Below, piece after piece: positions 8,944 through 17,779 of a stretch of DNA of 64,000 bases. The notes below the pieces were generated by a model, which saw only the letters and a list, made by a program, of their open reading frames with translations, was not told where the DNA came from and made no database searches. The DNA is from Caloramator mitchellensis (GTDB taxonomy: Bacteria; Bacillota; Clostridia; Clostridiales; Caloramatoraceae): assembly GCF_001440545.1 (NCBI RefSeq), contig NZ_LKHP01000011.1, forward strand, positions 1-64,000, read 5' to 3'. Made by a program: the position numbers and the translations under genes. How positions within the stretch are numbered: the stretch's first letter is position 1; each line of letters opens with the position of its first letter.

Positions 8944-8996
8944 CTTGTCCAAATTGACAAACAAATCAAGAAGTCAAGAAATCAAGTGAATGTCAC
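8944..8996 (-). repeat. interspersed repeat copy 5
   Basis: Full copy located right after the T-tract of the T-box terminator and before metG. In the metG transcript it would be part of the 5' untranslated region. Confidence 0.95.
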
Positions 8997-8997
8997 T

Positions 8998-9240
8998 CAA
9001 AAAGAAAACCCCGCCCGGTTTAGGGGCGAGGTGCCGCGTTACCACCCTAATTCGCTCGAGCCTCACGACTCAAGCCTTAGCAGGTTTAATCGATAACCTG
9101 AAGATAACGGATAAACCGTGAATGCCTACTAAGCTTCAGCAAACAAGCTCCGGAGCCATGTTCACACACTTTGCACTACCGGCTTTCACCTTCCCCGGCT
9201 CTCTTTTGAATGCTCTATGTGCTACTCTTTCCTTCACAGC
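8998..9240 (-). promoter_or_regulatory. T-box leader, methionine specifier
   Basis: Minus-strand leader with the usual order of parts. Stem I starts AGAGAGCCGGGG and GGTGAAAGCCGG. A candidate specifier ATG at 9157-9159 is followed by GCTCCGGAG, the place where the codon sits in T-boxes such as ileS. The T-box motif AGGGTGGTAACGCGG covers about 9033-9048. The terminator stem at 9009-9031 is followed by TTTTCTTTTT. ATG agrees with metG downstream. Uncharged tRNA-Met should favour antitermination. Confidence 0.92.
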
Positions 9241-9268
9241 TTTATTTATATTATGCTATTTATTCACA

Positions 9269-9297
9269 AGTTTATACAAAATATAGTATGTTGTCAA
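9269..9297 (-). promoter_or_regulatory. promoter of the metG T-box transcript
   Basis: TTGACA at 9292-9297 and TAAACT at 9269-9274 are spaced 17 bases apart; a TATAAA alternative is spaced 15. It is directly upstream of the T-box leader and close to the stop of the lipoprotein gene. Confidence 0.65.
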
Positions 9298-9302
9298 CTG
9301 TT

Positions 9303-9950
9303 TTACTTAAGATCAAATGGCTTAAGCAGCAATTCAACCTCTTTATCCATTTCTTTCATTTTAGTAAAGGTCCATCCTTCTACCTTATTTACATCAACAC
9401 CCATTTCCTTTAATTCGCCTGGATTTAATATTAAAACTAAATCCTTATCGTTTGTATCAACATCTTTTGCCCACTCTACTTTATATCCTTCTTTTAGTGT
9501 TAGACCAAAATGCTGCAATTCTTCATGATAGCCTATTAAATCCCTGTGCTTGTCTATTATGCTTGAAAATGTTACAGCGCCATCCTTTTGGTCGGATTTA
9601 ATATCATTTTCGCTTATATCAAAATTGAATATTAACTTTTTTCCATCATATTTAATATATTCTGGCAGTTTGTTTGTATCAAGTCCTGCATTTATAAATG
9701 GAGTGGCATCAACTTCAAAAACAATATCGCTTTTATTTCCCTTAAAATTTGTTCCCCACTCAAATGTTTCATTTGAAGGCAAGCTGAATACAAATCTTTG
9801 TTTGTTTGAAACAAAACCTATACTATCAACGTTTTTTTCATACAACTTCTTGAATGAGCTCTTGCTGTTTTTTCCAACAACATCGGTTGCACTACATGCT
9901 GATAATAGCAATGAAATAGCAAGCGTTAAAACTAAAAATATCTTTTTCAT
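9303..9950 (-). CDS. lipoprotein of unknown function
   Basis: Exported lipoprotein of 215 residues: signal peptide MKKIFLVLTLAISLLLSAC with cysteine at position 19. The mature part has two related halves. The first contains RFVFSLPSNETFEWG, then FEVDATPFINAGLD; the second contains HFGLTLKEGYKVEWA, then LILNPGELKEMGVD. This suggests an internal duplication. It is 59 bases downstream of copZ in the same direction, so a link with copper stress is possible but unproven. Only a weak hairpin without a U-tract separates it from copZ. Confidence 0.7.
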   Translation of the reverse strand: MKKIFLVLTLAISLLLSACSATDVVGKNSKSSFKKLYEKNVDSIGFVSNKQRFVFSLPSNETFEWGTNFKGNKSDIVFEVDATPFINAGLDTNKLPEYIKYDGKKLIFNFDISENDIKSDQKDGAVTFSSIIDKHRDLIGYHEELQHFGLTLKEGYKVEWAKDVDTNDKDLVLILNPGELKEMGVDVNKVEGWTFTKMKEMDKEVELLLKPFDLK

Positions 9951-10009
9951 GATTATACCCCCTTATGGTAAATTACTTTATATGATTAGAGCAGCCCTTA
10001 GGCTGCCCA

Positions 10010-10219
10010 TTACATATTTTCTATTGATACTACATCATATCCTGCATCTTCAACTGCTTCTTTCATTTTTGCATCGTCAAGGTTTTCTCCTTCAACAAGA
10101 GCATATTTTCCATTTAGATTAACCTCTAAAACATCAACCCCTGCTTCTAAAAGAGCATTCTTAACATGCATTACACAGTGGTTGCAGGTCATGCCTTCTA
10201 TGTTCAGCTTCTTCTTCAT
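10010..10219 (-). CDS. copZ: copper chaperone CopZ
   Basis: Protein of 69 residues forming one heavy-metal-associated (HMA) domain, with the Cu(I) motif GMTCNHC near residue 9. CopZ carries Cu(I) to the exporter CopA and to CsoR. The start has GGAGGTGATGTT upstream. It is separated from copA by repeat copy 6 and is the third gene of the csoR-copA-copZ module. Confidence 0.92.
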   Translation of the reverse strand: MKKKLNIEGMTCNHCVMHVKNALLEAGVDVLEVNLNGKYALVEGENLDDAKMKEAVEDAGYDVVSIENM

Positions 10220-10239
10220 AACATCACCTCCTTTTCATT

Positions 10240-10293
10240 GGTGCCATTCACTTGATTTCTTGACTTCTTGATTTGTTTGTCAATTTGGACATG
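10240..10293 (+). repeat. interspersed repeat copy 6
   Basis: Full copy with a variant end, GGTGCCATTCACTTG. It lies between the copA stop (one base from the distal end) and the copZ ribosome binding site, with the GTG end facing copZ. Confidence 0.92.
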
Positions 10294-10294
10294 G

Positions 10295-12733
10295 TCACCT
10301 AAATCTTCTAAGCCTTAAAGCATTGGCTACTACTGAAACAGAGCTTAAACTCATAGCTGCTGCAGCAATCATTGGATTGAGCCTTGGCCCTCCAAATAAT
10401 GTTAAAACTCCTGCTGCAACTGGAATTCCTATTACGTTGTAGAAAAACGCCCAGAACAGGTTCTGCTTTATATTTCTTATGGTAGCCTTGCTGAGCCTTA
10501 TTGCCTTTACAACGTCTAATAAATCGTTCCTCATCAGAACTATATCAGCAGATTCGATTGCAACGTCTGTTCCTGAGCCTATTGCAATTCCGACATCCGC
10601 CTGAACAAGCGCAGGTGCATCGTTTATTCCATCACCAACCATTGCAACAACTCTGCCGCCTTCCTGAACCTTTTTAACCTCGTTTGCCTTATCCTGCGGT
10701 AGAACCTCTGCAAGAACCTTGTCTATTCCAACTTCCCTTGCAATAGCAGCGGCAGTTTTTCTATTATCACCTGTTAGCATAATAACTTCTATTCCAAGCT
10801 CGTGAAGTTTTCTTACAGCCTCTTTACTGCTCTCCTTTGGTGCATCTGCAACAGCAATAACTCCAACAAGCTTTTTATCCATTGCGATAAACATCGGCGT
10901 TTTGCCGTTTTCTGCATATTCCTCAAACTTAGCCTGACCAACAGATACATCCACGCCATTTGATTCCATAAGTTTTTTATTACCTATCAATATTTCTCTT
11001 TGTTCAATTGAAGCTTTAATTCCATGTCCTGGAACGGCAGTAAATGATTCAACATTTGATAAGTTTAGCCCCTTTTCTTCTGCTCCCTTAACAATAGCCT
11101 GTGCTATCGGGTGCTCAGATGCCTTTTCACAGGATGCAGCAATAGATAGAACTTCATTCTCATGCAAATCAATAGCATAAAGGTCAGTAACCTTTGGTTT
11201 TCCTTCAGTTATTGTTCCTGTTTTATCAAAAATTATAGTCTGAATTTTGTGGGCTGTTTCAAGCGCCTCTCCTGTTTTTATAAGAATTCCGTTTTCTGCA
11301 CCTTTTCCTGAACCAACCATTATTGCAGTTGGAGTGGCAAGTCCTAGAGCACATGGACAAGCGATAACAAGTATTGCTATAAATATTGTCATCGAGAAGA
11401 TAAAGCCCTTTCCAGCTATCATCCAAGCTATAAATGTTAATATAGCAATAGCAATCACTATTGGAACAAAGTAGCCAGAGATAATATCCGCCATCCTTGC
11501 GATAGGCGCCTTTGAACCCTGTGCCCTTTCAACAAGCTTTATAATCTGTGCAAGGGCTGTATCTTTTCCTACCTTTGTCGCCTTGAACTTAATATACCCA
11601 TTCTTATTTATCGTTGCTGCAAAAACCTTATCGCCAGATTTTTTATCAACAGGTATGCTCTCGCCTGTTAGCATCGATTCGTCAATGCTTGTTTCACCTT
11701 CAATTATTTCTCCGTCAACAGGTATTTTTTCACCCGGCTTTACGATAATTATATCGCCTGCTTCAACCTCTTCAATTGGAATTGTCATCTCTTTATCATC
11801 CTGAATAATTGTTGCCGTTTTGGGCTGAAGTCCTACAAGCTTTTTAATTGCCTCACTTGTTCTTCCCTTCGTCTTTGCCTCAAGGTATTTTCCAAGAAGA
11901 ATTAAAGTGATAATGGTCGCCGCAGATTCAAAATAAAGGTCCTTTGCGTATTCTGTATTCAGGTTGGATATTTGATATGTTGCAAATAATCCATATATAA
12001 CTGCAGCAGAGGTCCCTATTGCAATTAAGCTATCCATGTTGGGTGCACCCTTTATAAGGCTTTTGAATCCTACGATATAAAACCTTCTTCCGGCGTATAA
12101 CGAGGGTATAACTAAAGCTAGCTGAATTAATGCAAAGTTCAAAGGATACTCGTGTGCTTCAATTATTTTAGGAAGCTTGAGCCCCATCATATGTCCCATT
12201 GCGATTATAAGCAAAGGAACAGTAGCAATCGCTGAAATTATAAAATTGTTAAAAAGAGTTTTTGCCTCCCTTTCCTTTCTCTCCTGGTCTTTGTCGATAG
12301 ACTTGTCCTCTTCTGAAAGCGGTTCATATCCAGCCTTTTTTATTGCTTCTTTTATCTGAGTGAGCCTTACCTTTGTTGGGTCATATTCGACAAACAAATT
12401 TTCGGCAGCAAAATTAACCTCCGCTTTGACAACGCCTTTGAGCCTTCTTACCGAAAACTCAACTGCCTTAACACAGGATGCACATGTCATCCCGCCAATT
12501 CCAATTGTAACTTCCTTTGTTGATTTTTCCTCTTCCGCAGAGTATCCTGCCTTTTCAATCGCCTTTATTATTTCATCAACCGATGTTTTTGCCTCATCAT
12601 ACTTTACATAGAGCTTTTCAGCAGCAAAATTTATATTTGCCTCTTCAACTCCACTAACCTTTTTCGATGCCCTTTCAACTGCCCTTGCGCAAGCTGCACA
12701 GGTCATCCCTCCAATTTTAAGCATCTTCTCCAT
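10295..12733 (-). CDS. copA: Cu(I)-exporting P1B-type ATPase
   Basis: Membrane copper pump of 812 residues. Two N-terminal HMA domains (GMTCAACAR and GMTCASCVK) precede eight predicted membrane spans. Key motifs: LTGESIP of the actuator domain, the transport motif [11 protein letters not shown], the phosphorylation site FDKTGTI, the HP pair in SEHPIAQAI, and [11 protein letters not shown]. The ATG at 12733 is chosen because GGAGG lies seven bases upstream; the upstream ATG has none. It follows csoR by 21 bases and was probably derepressed with it by copper. Confidence 0.96.
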   Translation of the reverse strand: MEKMLKIGGMTCAACARAVERASKKVSGVEEANINFAAEKLYVKYDEAKTSVDEIIKAIEKAGYSAEEEKSTKEVTIGIGGMTCASCVKAVEFSVRRLKGVVKAEVNFAAENLFVEYDPTKVRLTQIKEAIKKAGYEPLSEEDKSIDKDQERKEREAKTLFNNFIISAIATVPLLIIAMGHMMGLKLPKIIEAHEYPLNFALIQLALVIPSLYAGRRFYIVGFKSLIKGAPNMDSLIAIGTSAAVIYGLFATYQISNLNTEYAKDLYFESAATIITLILLGKYLEAKTKGRTSEAIKKLVGLQPKTATIIQDDKEMTIPIEEVEAGDIIIVKPGEKIPVDGEIIEGETSIDESMLTGESIPVDKKSGDKVFAATINKNGYIKFKATKVGKDTALAQIIKLVERAQGSKAPIARMADIISGYFVPIVIAIAILTFIAWMIAGKGFIFSMTIFIAILVIACPCALGLATPTAIMVGSGKGAENGILIKTGEALETAHKIQTIIFDKTGTITEGKPKVTDLYAIDLHENEVLSIAASCEKASEHPIAQAIVKGAEEKGLNLSNVESFTAVPGHGIKASIEQREILIGNKKLMESNGVDVSVGQAKFEEYAENGKTPMFIAMDKKLVGVIAVADAPKESSKEAVRKLHELGIEVIMLTGDNRKTAAAIAREVGIDKVLAEVLPQDKANEVKKVQEGGRVVAMVGDGINDAPALVQADVGIAIGSGTDVAIESADIVLMRNDLLDVVKAIRLSKATIRNIKQNLFWAFFYNVIGIPVAAGVLTLFGGPRLNPMIAAAAMSLSSVSVVANALRLRRFR

Positions 12734-12754
12734 AGTGACGCCTCCTGACATTTA

Positions 12755-13015
12755 CTATTTTAATAATTTTTCCATAATATCGATTATCTCATCTACCTTT
12801 TCTTCTGCCTGGTCATGCATGAAAGCTAATTTAACGCAGTTGTTCAAGTGGTCCTTTAAAATAAGCATATTAGCCTTTTTAAGAAGCGATTGTGCTGCGA
12901 TAATTTGTGTGGATATATCCACGCAGTATCTTCCCTCATCTATCATCTTAAGTATTCCTTCAATCTGTCCTTTTGCAGTTCTTAAATATTTCGCTGCTTC
13001 ATCTCTTTTGTGCAA
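12755..13015 (-). CDS. csoR: copper-sensing repressor CsoR
   Basis: CsoR/RcnR family repressor of 86 residues. Cu(I) binding to the Cys-His-Cys set releases it from DNA. The set is visible as YCVDISTQ (Cys), LKDHLNNC (His and Cys). The start is assigned to the TTG at 13015 because GGGAGGG lies six bases upstream and the sequence from HKRDEAAKYLRTAKGQ matches the family's beginning; the longer frame reads through the operator. First gene of csoR-copA-copZ and autoregulated if the operator at 13029-13057 is real. Confidence 0.92.
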   Translation of the reverse strand: MHKRDEAAKYLRTAKGQIEGILKMIDEGRYCVDISTQIIAAQSLLKKANMLILKDHLNNCVKLAFMHDQAEEKVDEIIDIMEKLLK

Positions 13016-13028
13016 TCTTATCCCTCCC

Positions 13029-13057
13029 TTAGCCCCTCCCCTATGGGGGGTGGTTAA
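13029..13057. promoter_or_regulatory. candidate CsoR operator
   Basis: A GC-rich pseudo-palindrome in very AT-rich surroundings: TTAGCCCCTCCCC, a TAT centre, GGGGGGTGGTTAA. CsoR operators are typically G-tract/C-tract dyads. It lies between the -10 element and the csoR start, overlapping the likely transcription start. Confidence 0.65.
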
Positions 13058-13061
13058 TATA

Positions 13062-13091
13062 ATTATAAAACTTATTTTATTCACTCGTCAA
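13062..13091 (-). promoter_or_regulatory. csoR-copA-copZ promoter
   Basis: TTGACG at 13086-13091 and TATAAT at 13062-13067 with an 18-base spacer on the minus strand, directly upstream of the candidate operator. Confidence 0.75.
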
Positions 13092-13161
13092 TATCCAATT
13101 TTATTTTTCACTAAACTTTTTTGATTTTAAAGCTTCATTTGCAAATTATTTATTACAACAG

Positions 13162-13215
13162 CTTGACCGAATTGACAAACAAATCAAGAAGTCAAGAAAT
13201 CAAGTGAATGTCACC
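13162..13215 (-). repeat. interspersed repeat copy 7
   Basis: Full copy with end variant CTTGACC. The GTGAC end follows directly on the TAG stop of the RDD gene, sharing one base. Confidence 0.93.
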
Positions 13216-14723
13216 TATTTATACACTTCTACGATGTAGCCTTGGCCGTAAACGTCGTCGCTTCCAACAGCTTTTAATATAATTTCATCCCTGCCGTCTC
13301 CGTCTATGTCGATTACATCCTCTACGTTTCGGACATAATATGCATAAAGACGGGCTCTTCTGTTTCCAAAATTTTGTTTTAGTTTAAGATTTTTATCATA
13401 AACTTCCATCTTTTGTATCTTCCCTATTTTAAGGGACATATTGTTTCTGTATATGCTCGAAACTATAAACCCATCACCAAACTTAAATATGTTGTTTATT
13501 CCATTTTTTTTAAAGTCCTTTTTATATTGAAATGCAAACCTGCCTTCCAGGAATTTATAATAATAAAACATGTTTCTTTCATCCGCCTTTGTTACAACAT
13601 ATATTCCATTATCAACATAAAAGCATTGTGGTATTATGTCCTCCCCCATTTTGCCGCTGTAGATGAGTTTCAACCCGTTTTGATATTTATACACCTGAAC
13701 ATTGCCGTTTCTATCAAGCAATACTGCCTCATCAAAATCATCTTCATCCAGCTTACCGCATTTTAACATGAATATATCGAAATTATTAAGCTTATCCTTT
13801 GAGACTATTTTCCCATTTTCATCGATAAGCACAATATCACCATTGGGTGAAACCCCAACTATTTCTAATTTTCCTCTAAAATTAACGCTTGATATATATT
13901 GAAGGGGCAAATCAATCCTGAAAAGAAATTCACCCACTATTTTTTTATCAACAATGTTTAGCTTGAAGAATTCGCTGTATCTTAGCTTGTTTGAGAGGCG
14001 AACAAGCTGTCTTTTGCCGTTCATGTCAACAACCGCAGTGTATTTTCTTCCAAGGGTTTTTAAGTATAACTCATCCTGGGTAAGGCTGAGCAGATTATCC
14101 CCATCAAAACTTTGGAAATATTCGTCTGATACTGCAACCTTTTTGAGCCCGATAAGCCCAATCTCATTGAATACAAAATTTGATGAAAATTTTATTAGTG
14201 AGATAATAAACAAAATATTTATTGCATAAAATAGGCGTTTATCTTTTTTTACTTCAATTTCCTCGTTATATGTAACATATGTATTTGAAGCAATGTCATG
14301 CAGACATCTTCTGTCTTTATCAAAAAAGGCATATAAATATCCGATATAATAAAAAGCTGATGCAATTCTGTATATTTCTCTTTTTAGGCAATTTAAAAAG
14401 GAATTGTTTTTAAGTTTTAAGTTCAATAGTCTCATGCCAAAGGTGCTTCCTAAAAATGTGCAGCTTAAAACTTTATATAAAAAAAACATAGCGTTTGCAA
14501 TAACAAAACCCAAGACGCCAAGCTTTAAAAGAAAATAATAAACTATTGCATAAATAATGTAATCAATAAAAAAAGAAGCAGCACGGGATAGAATAATCAT
14601 AATCATCACCAAGATTATTTTTCCCGAATTGCTTCTTAAATATTTAAAATTTGATTCCAATTTTCTTTCGTCAAGCGTTTTCTGAAAATAAATAATTAAT
14701 TTAGCCAAGCTCCATCTCGACAA
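13215..14723 (-). CDS. RDD-domain membrane protein fused to FG-GAP-like domain
   Basis: Protein of about 502 residues. The N-terminal part carries an RDD domain: hydrophobic segments near residues 36-85, FGMRLLNLKL near 100 and RRCLHDIASNTYVTY near 140. Another membrane segment lies near 165-185. The remaining 300 residues are a beta-repeat region with calcium-binding-like FG-GAP/VCBS motifs (VSPNGDIVLIDENG, VDIDGDGRDEIILKAV). This resembles an exported propeller attached to a membrane module. The start (TTG 14723) is uncertain, as no good ribosome binding site is visible. Function unknown. Confidence 0.65.
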   Translation of the reverse strand: MSRWSLAKLIIYFQKTLDERKLESNFKYLRSNSGKIILVMIMIILSRAASFFIDYIIYAIVYYFLLKLGVLGFVIANAMFFLYKVLSCTFLGSTFGMRLLNLKLKNNSFLNCLKREIYRIASAFYYIGYLYAFFDKDRRCLHDIASNTYVTYNEEIEVKKDKRLFYAINILFIISLIKFSSNFVFNEIGLIGLKKVAVSDEYFQSFDGDNLLSLTQDELYLKTLGRKYTAVVDMNGKRQLVRLSNKLRYSEFFKLNIVDKKIVGEFLFRIDLPLQYISSVNFRGKLEIVGVSPNGDIVLIDENGKIVSKDKLNNFDIFMLKCGKLDEDDFDEAVLLDRNGNVQVYKYQNGLKLIYSGKMGEDIIPQCFYVDNGIYVVTKADERNMFYYYKFLEGRFAFQYKKDFKKNGINNIFKFGDGFIVSSIYRNNMSLKIGKIQKMEVYDKNLKLKQNFGNRRARLYAYYVRNVEDVIDIDGDGRDEIILKAVGSDDVYGQGYIVEVYK

Positions 14724-14791
14724 ACAATTTAAAAATTAATTGCAGCATTTATTTAATAAAATTTTGACATTGCCACTGCCCAAAAGCTAAT

Positions 14792-14844
14792 CTTGTCCAA
14801 ATTGACAAACAAATCAAGAAGTCAAGAAATCAAGTGAATGTCAC
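14792..14844 (-). repeat. interspersed repeat copy 8
   Basis: Full, consensus-like copy. The GTGAC end supplies the TGA stop of the MATE gene; the other end lies about 70 bases from the start of the RDD gene. Confidence 0.95.
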
Positions 14845-16172
14845 TTAACAATAGCCTTGGTTTTCCAGCGACCACTGAAGTAGTAGGAAAAGCTTAATGT
14901 CATGCCCACCAAAAAGCCTATGCCAATTGAATACCAGACACCAACAAGGCCCATAGATTTTGATAATATGTTGGCAAGAGGTATTCTAACAAACCAGAGG
15001 GCAACGAGTGTTATGAGCATCGCAACAAATGTGTCGCCAGAGCCTCTTACAACTCCGTTTGCAACAAACATGAATGTAAATGCAAAGTAGAACATTCCAA
15101 GTATTTTCAGGTATTGGACTCCTAAAGCTATAACTTCTTTATCCTTAATAAACATCATTATCAAATACTTTGGTATGCCAAGGGTTATAAACAATGTAAA
15201 TATCGATATAACAAGTCCTATAAGAAGAGCTGCCTTAAAGCCGCGCTTTACTCGGTCCAATTTTTTTGCACCAAGATTTTGCCCTGTAAAGGATGAAACC
15301 GACATCGCAATGCTCATTGATGGCATAAACACAAAGGATTCAACCCTTGATGCAGCCCCAAACGCTGCCATTGCGTTTGCTCCAAATCTATTTATAATGG
15401 CGTTTAGAAACACTCCAGCAACCGAAACAAGAGTCTGCTGAATTGCCATGGGAAAGCCTATTTTAAATATAAGCTTCATAATTTGAGAATCAAACCTTAA
15501 TTCATTTAATTTTGCCCTGAAAATTTCATGTTTTCTATAAAGATAGATGTATCCAAGAACAAATGATATAGCCTGCGAAATAACTGTAGCATAAGCTGCC
15601 CCTGCAACTCCAAGCTTTAGTATGTATATAAAAATAGGGTCGAGTATTATATTAACAACAGTTGCTATAATTAGAAAATATAATGGAGTCTTTGAATCCC
15701 CCATCCCTCTTAAAATAGCACTCAGTCCGTTATAACCATATAAAAATATCATTCCGCCAAACATTATATTAAGATAAACAATTGAATCCTTCAAAATTTC
15801 AGCAGGAGTATCAATTAAAACAAGTATAGGTTTTGAAAAAATAAGCCCTATTATAGTAGTTAATATCGACGCAACTATTAGCATCAACAATGTATTGTCG
15901 ATTGTTTTTTTAACATTGTCCATATCCTTTGCACCATAGTATTGGGATATTATAATGGTGGTTCCCATGGTAAGCCCCATAACCAGTGATATAAGCATAA
16001 AAATTATTGGGAAGCTTACAGCAACCGCTGCAAGACCTTTGCTTCCAACAATTTGTCCAACCCATATGCTATCAACAGTATTATATAAAGCTTGAAATAA
16101 ATTCCCCAAAAGCATTGGAAGCGCAAACAGTAAAATATGTTTTGCTTCGCTCCCCTGTGTCATATCCTTCAC
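14841..16172 (-). CDS. MATE family efflux transporter
   Basis: Membrane protein of 443 residues with about 12 spans. MATE proteins export cationic drugs or metabolites in exchange for Na+ or H+. Family features: ILLFALPMLLGNLFQALYNTVDSIWVGQ near the start (in pieces), GTTIIISQYYGAKD near residue 70, GFPMAIQQTL near 240, and the second-half SFTGQNLGAKKLDR near 292. The protein ends IVK, and its TGA stop is in repeat copy 8. Substrate unknown. Confidence 0.9.
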   Translation of the reverse strand: MKDMTQGSEAKHILLFALPMLLGNLFQALYNTVDSIWVGQIVGSKGLAAVAVSFPIIFMLISLVMGLTMGTTIIISQYYGAKDMDNVKKTIDNTLLMLIVASILTTIIGLIFSKPILVLIDTPAEILKDSIVYLNIMFGGMIFLYGYNGLSAILRGMGDSKTPLYFLIIATVVNIILDPIFIYILKLGVAGAAYATVISQAISFVLGYIYLYRKHEIFRAKLNELRFDSQIMKLIFKIGFPMAIQQTLVSVAGVFLNAIINRFGANAMAAFGAASRVESFVFMPSMSIAMSVSSFTGQNLGAKKLDRVKRGFKAALLIGLVISIFTLFITLGIPKYLIMMFIKDKEVIALGVQYLKILGMFYFAFTFMFVANGVVRGSGDTFVAMLITLVALWFVRIPLANILSKSMGLVGVWYSIGIGFLVGMTLSFSYYFSGRWKTKAIVK

Positions 16173-16265
16173 AAAACCGCCTCCTTAGTTATTGCATTTT
16201 TTATCTAATAATGCCCATTTACTATTCTAAACCATTTTTTACAAAATTGAAATACTTATTATTGA

Positions 16266-16760
16266 TTAAAACACCAGCCTCACTGCTATTATCGTTGCAA
16301 CTACATGAGTTAAAAGGCTTACCAAAACTGCATGCCTTGTGTTTTTTATACCCACCACTCCAAAATAAACCGTCAAAGTATAAAAAATAGTCTCCGTCGA
16401 GCCCATCATAACTGCAGCAATCTTTGCCTCAATTGAATCCACACCAAAATTTCTGCAAATATCCGTCAAAAGCCCAAGCGATCCGCTCCCCGAAAGGGGC
16501 TTTATAATAAACATAGGAAGCACGCCCTTTGGAATACCCAAAATATTAGTAATCGGCATTAAAAAATTTATCAAATAATCAAGAGCCCCTGACCTTCTAA
16601 ACACATCTATCGCAAACAGCATGGTCAAAAGATACGGTGCTATCTTATAAACAGTCAAAAACCCATCCCTTGCCCCTGCTACAAATTCATCAAACACGTT
16701 TACCCTTTTAATATACCCAAAAGTCACAACCAAAATCAAAAATATAGGCACAAAAAGCAT
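16266..16760 (-). CDS. spmB: spore maturation protein SpmB
   Basis: Membrane protein of 164 residues with a nucleoside-recognition (Gate) domain, needed with SpmA for full spore-core dehydration and heat resistance in Bacillus. Typical segments: FDEFVAGARDGFLTVYKIAPYL in the first third (given here only in part: VAGARDGF), IIKPLSGSGSLG near residue 100 and MMGSTETIFYTLTVYFG near 120. The ATG at 16760 has GGGGGG upstream; the longer frame beginning MNVTNGG starts in repeat copy 9. It follows spmA. Confidence 0.92.
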   Translation of the reverse strand: MLFVPIFLILVVTFGYIKRVNVFDEFVAGARDGFLTVYKIAPYLLTMLFAIDVFRRSGALDYLINFLMPITNILGIPKGVLPMFIIKPLSGSGSLGLLTDICRNFGVDSIEAKIAAVMMGSTETIFYTLTVYFGVVGIKNTRHAVLVSLLTHVVATIIAVRLVF

Positions 16761-16775
16761 ACATATCCCCCCATT

Positions 16776-16821
16776 GGTGACATTCACTTGATTTCTTGAC
16801 TTCTTGAATTGTTTGTCAATT
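16776..16821 (+). repeat. interspersed repeat copy 9 (truncated)
   Basis: Between spmA and spmB. The GTGAC end faces the spmB ribosome binding site, and the rest encodes the SpmA C-terminus. It lacks the GGACAAG end. Confidence 0.92.
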
Positions 16822-17416
16822 TTACATTGCTAATCTTATTAAATCGCCCATCAATAATTTTATCTAAAACAAGACCTATTATTAACGCAATTATGGAGGT
16901 GATTATCGTTGGAGCAACTATATCTGATGGATTTTTTGACCCCATCGCTGCCCTAATAGATATGACCGTTGAGGGAATAAACTGAATGGAAGCTGAGTTT
17001 ATTATCAAAAAAGTAATCATATAGCTCGACGCCGTATCTTTATTTGGATTTATTTTTTGCAGCTCCTCCATAGCCTTAAGTCCAAATGGTGTTGCTGCAT
17101 TTGAAAGCCCAAACATATTGCTGGTTATGTTCATCATAATATTAAAAAATGCAGTTCTCGACCTTTGATAAAGCCCTGGAAAAATGAATCGCAGCGGTAA
17201 ACTCAATATCCTTCCAATTACATCAATTATTCCGCTTTTTTCGCAGATTCTCATGACACCTGACCAAAACGCCATTATTCCTAAAAGAGCAATCAACAAC
17301 TCTGTCGAGCGCTGTGCCGATTCTGTAATCGCGCTCATCAGCTCCTGCCCGTTTCCCTTTATCACAAATGAAATTATCCCTAAAAATATCATGAAAAACC
17401 ATATCCTATTAACCAT
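16784..17416 (-). CDS. spmA: spore maturation protein SpmA
   Basis: Membrane protein of 210 residues of the Gate-domain family, partner of SpmB. Seen: IALLGIMAFWSGVMRICEKSG near residue 40 (shown in part as GIMAFWSGVM), NMFGLSNAATPFGLKAM near 110 and TFLIINSASIQFIPSTVI near 142. The ATG at 17416 has GGGGGTGGGGG directly upstream. The last 12 residues ([11 protein letters not shown] after VK) are read from repeat copy 9 and match the RsmA tail, so they come from the element and not from the family. Start side: repeat copy 10 lies four bases beyond the ribosome binding site. Confidence 0.92.
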   Translation of the reverse strand: MVNRIWFFMIFLGIISFVIKGNGQELMSAITESAQRSTELLIALLGIMAFWSGVMRICEKSGIIDVIGRILSLPLRFIFPGLYQRSRTAFFNIMMNITSNMFGLSNAATPFGLKAMEELQKINPNKDTASSYMITFLIINSASIQFIPSTVISIRAAMGSKNPSDIVAPTIITSIIALIIGLVLDKIIDGRFNKISNVKLTNNSRSQEIK

Positions 17417-17431
17417 TCCCCCACCCCCATT

Positions 17432-17478
17432 GGTGACATTCACTTGATTTCTTGACTTCTTGAATTGTTTGTCAATTT
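17432..17478 (+). repeat. interspersed repeat copy 10 (truncated)
   Basis: Directly upstream of the spmA ribosome binding site with the GTGAC end toward it. It stops at GTCAATTTA without the GGACAAG end, as copies 4 and 9 do. Confidence 0.92.
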
Positions 17479-17779
17479 AAAAATCAATACATATTATGCC
17501 GCAGACATTATTAATATGTTGTAATCAAACAATTCATGCTTTATTCTTCATTTCATTTAATATTACCTTCAAAACAAATGAACTTTATCTTTCTATTACT
17601 AAACATAATTTAACTAAAAGTGAATTATAATATCTATTTACTAATTACTTTTCGATATTATACAAAATATACTTATATTTTTAACAAAAACTTTACACAT
17701 TTTAATAATTATGTGTTATAATGAAGTTACAGAATATTTTTTCATCTTGGTTCCTATTTTATATAAAGGAGAGATGAGG
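17479..17779. other. AT-rich intergenic region with promoter
   Basis: No gene seen. A TGTGTTATAAT extended -10 element lies at about 17711-17721 with TTTACA about 19 bases upstream, which would serve the plus-strand gene at 17780. Confidence 0.5.

Noticed and set aside
9960-10010. Terminator between copZ and the lipoprotein gene
   Set aside because: The stem GGGCAGCC-TAA-GGGCTGC is present but no U-tract follows, so efficient termination is doubtful and it was not listed.
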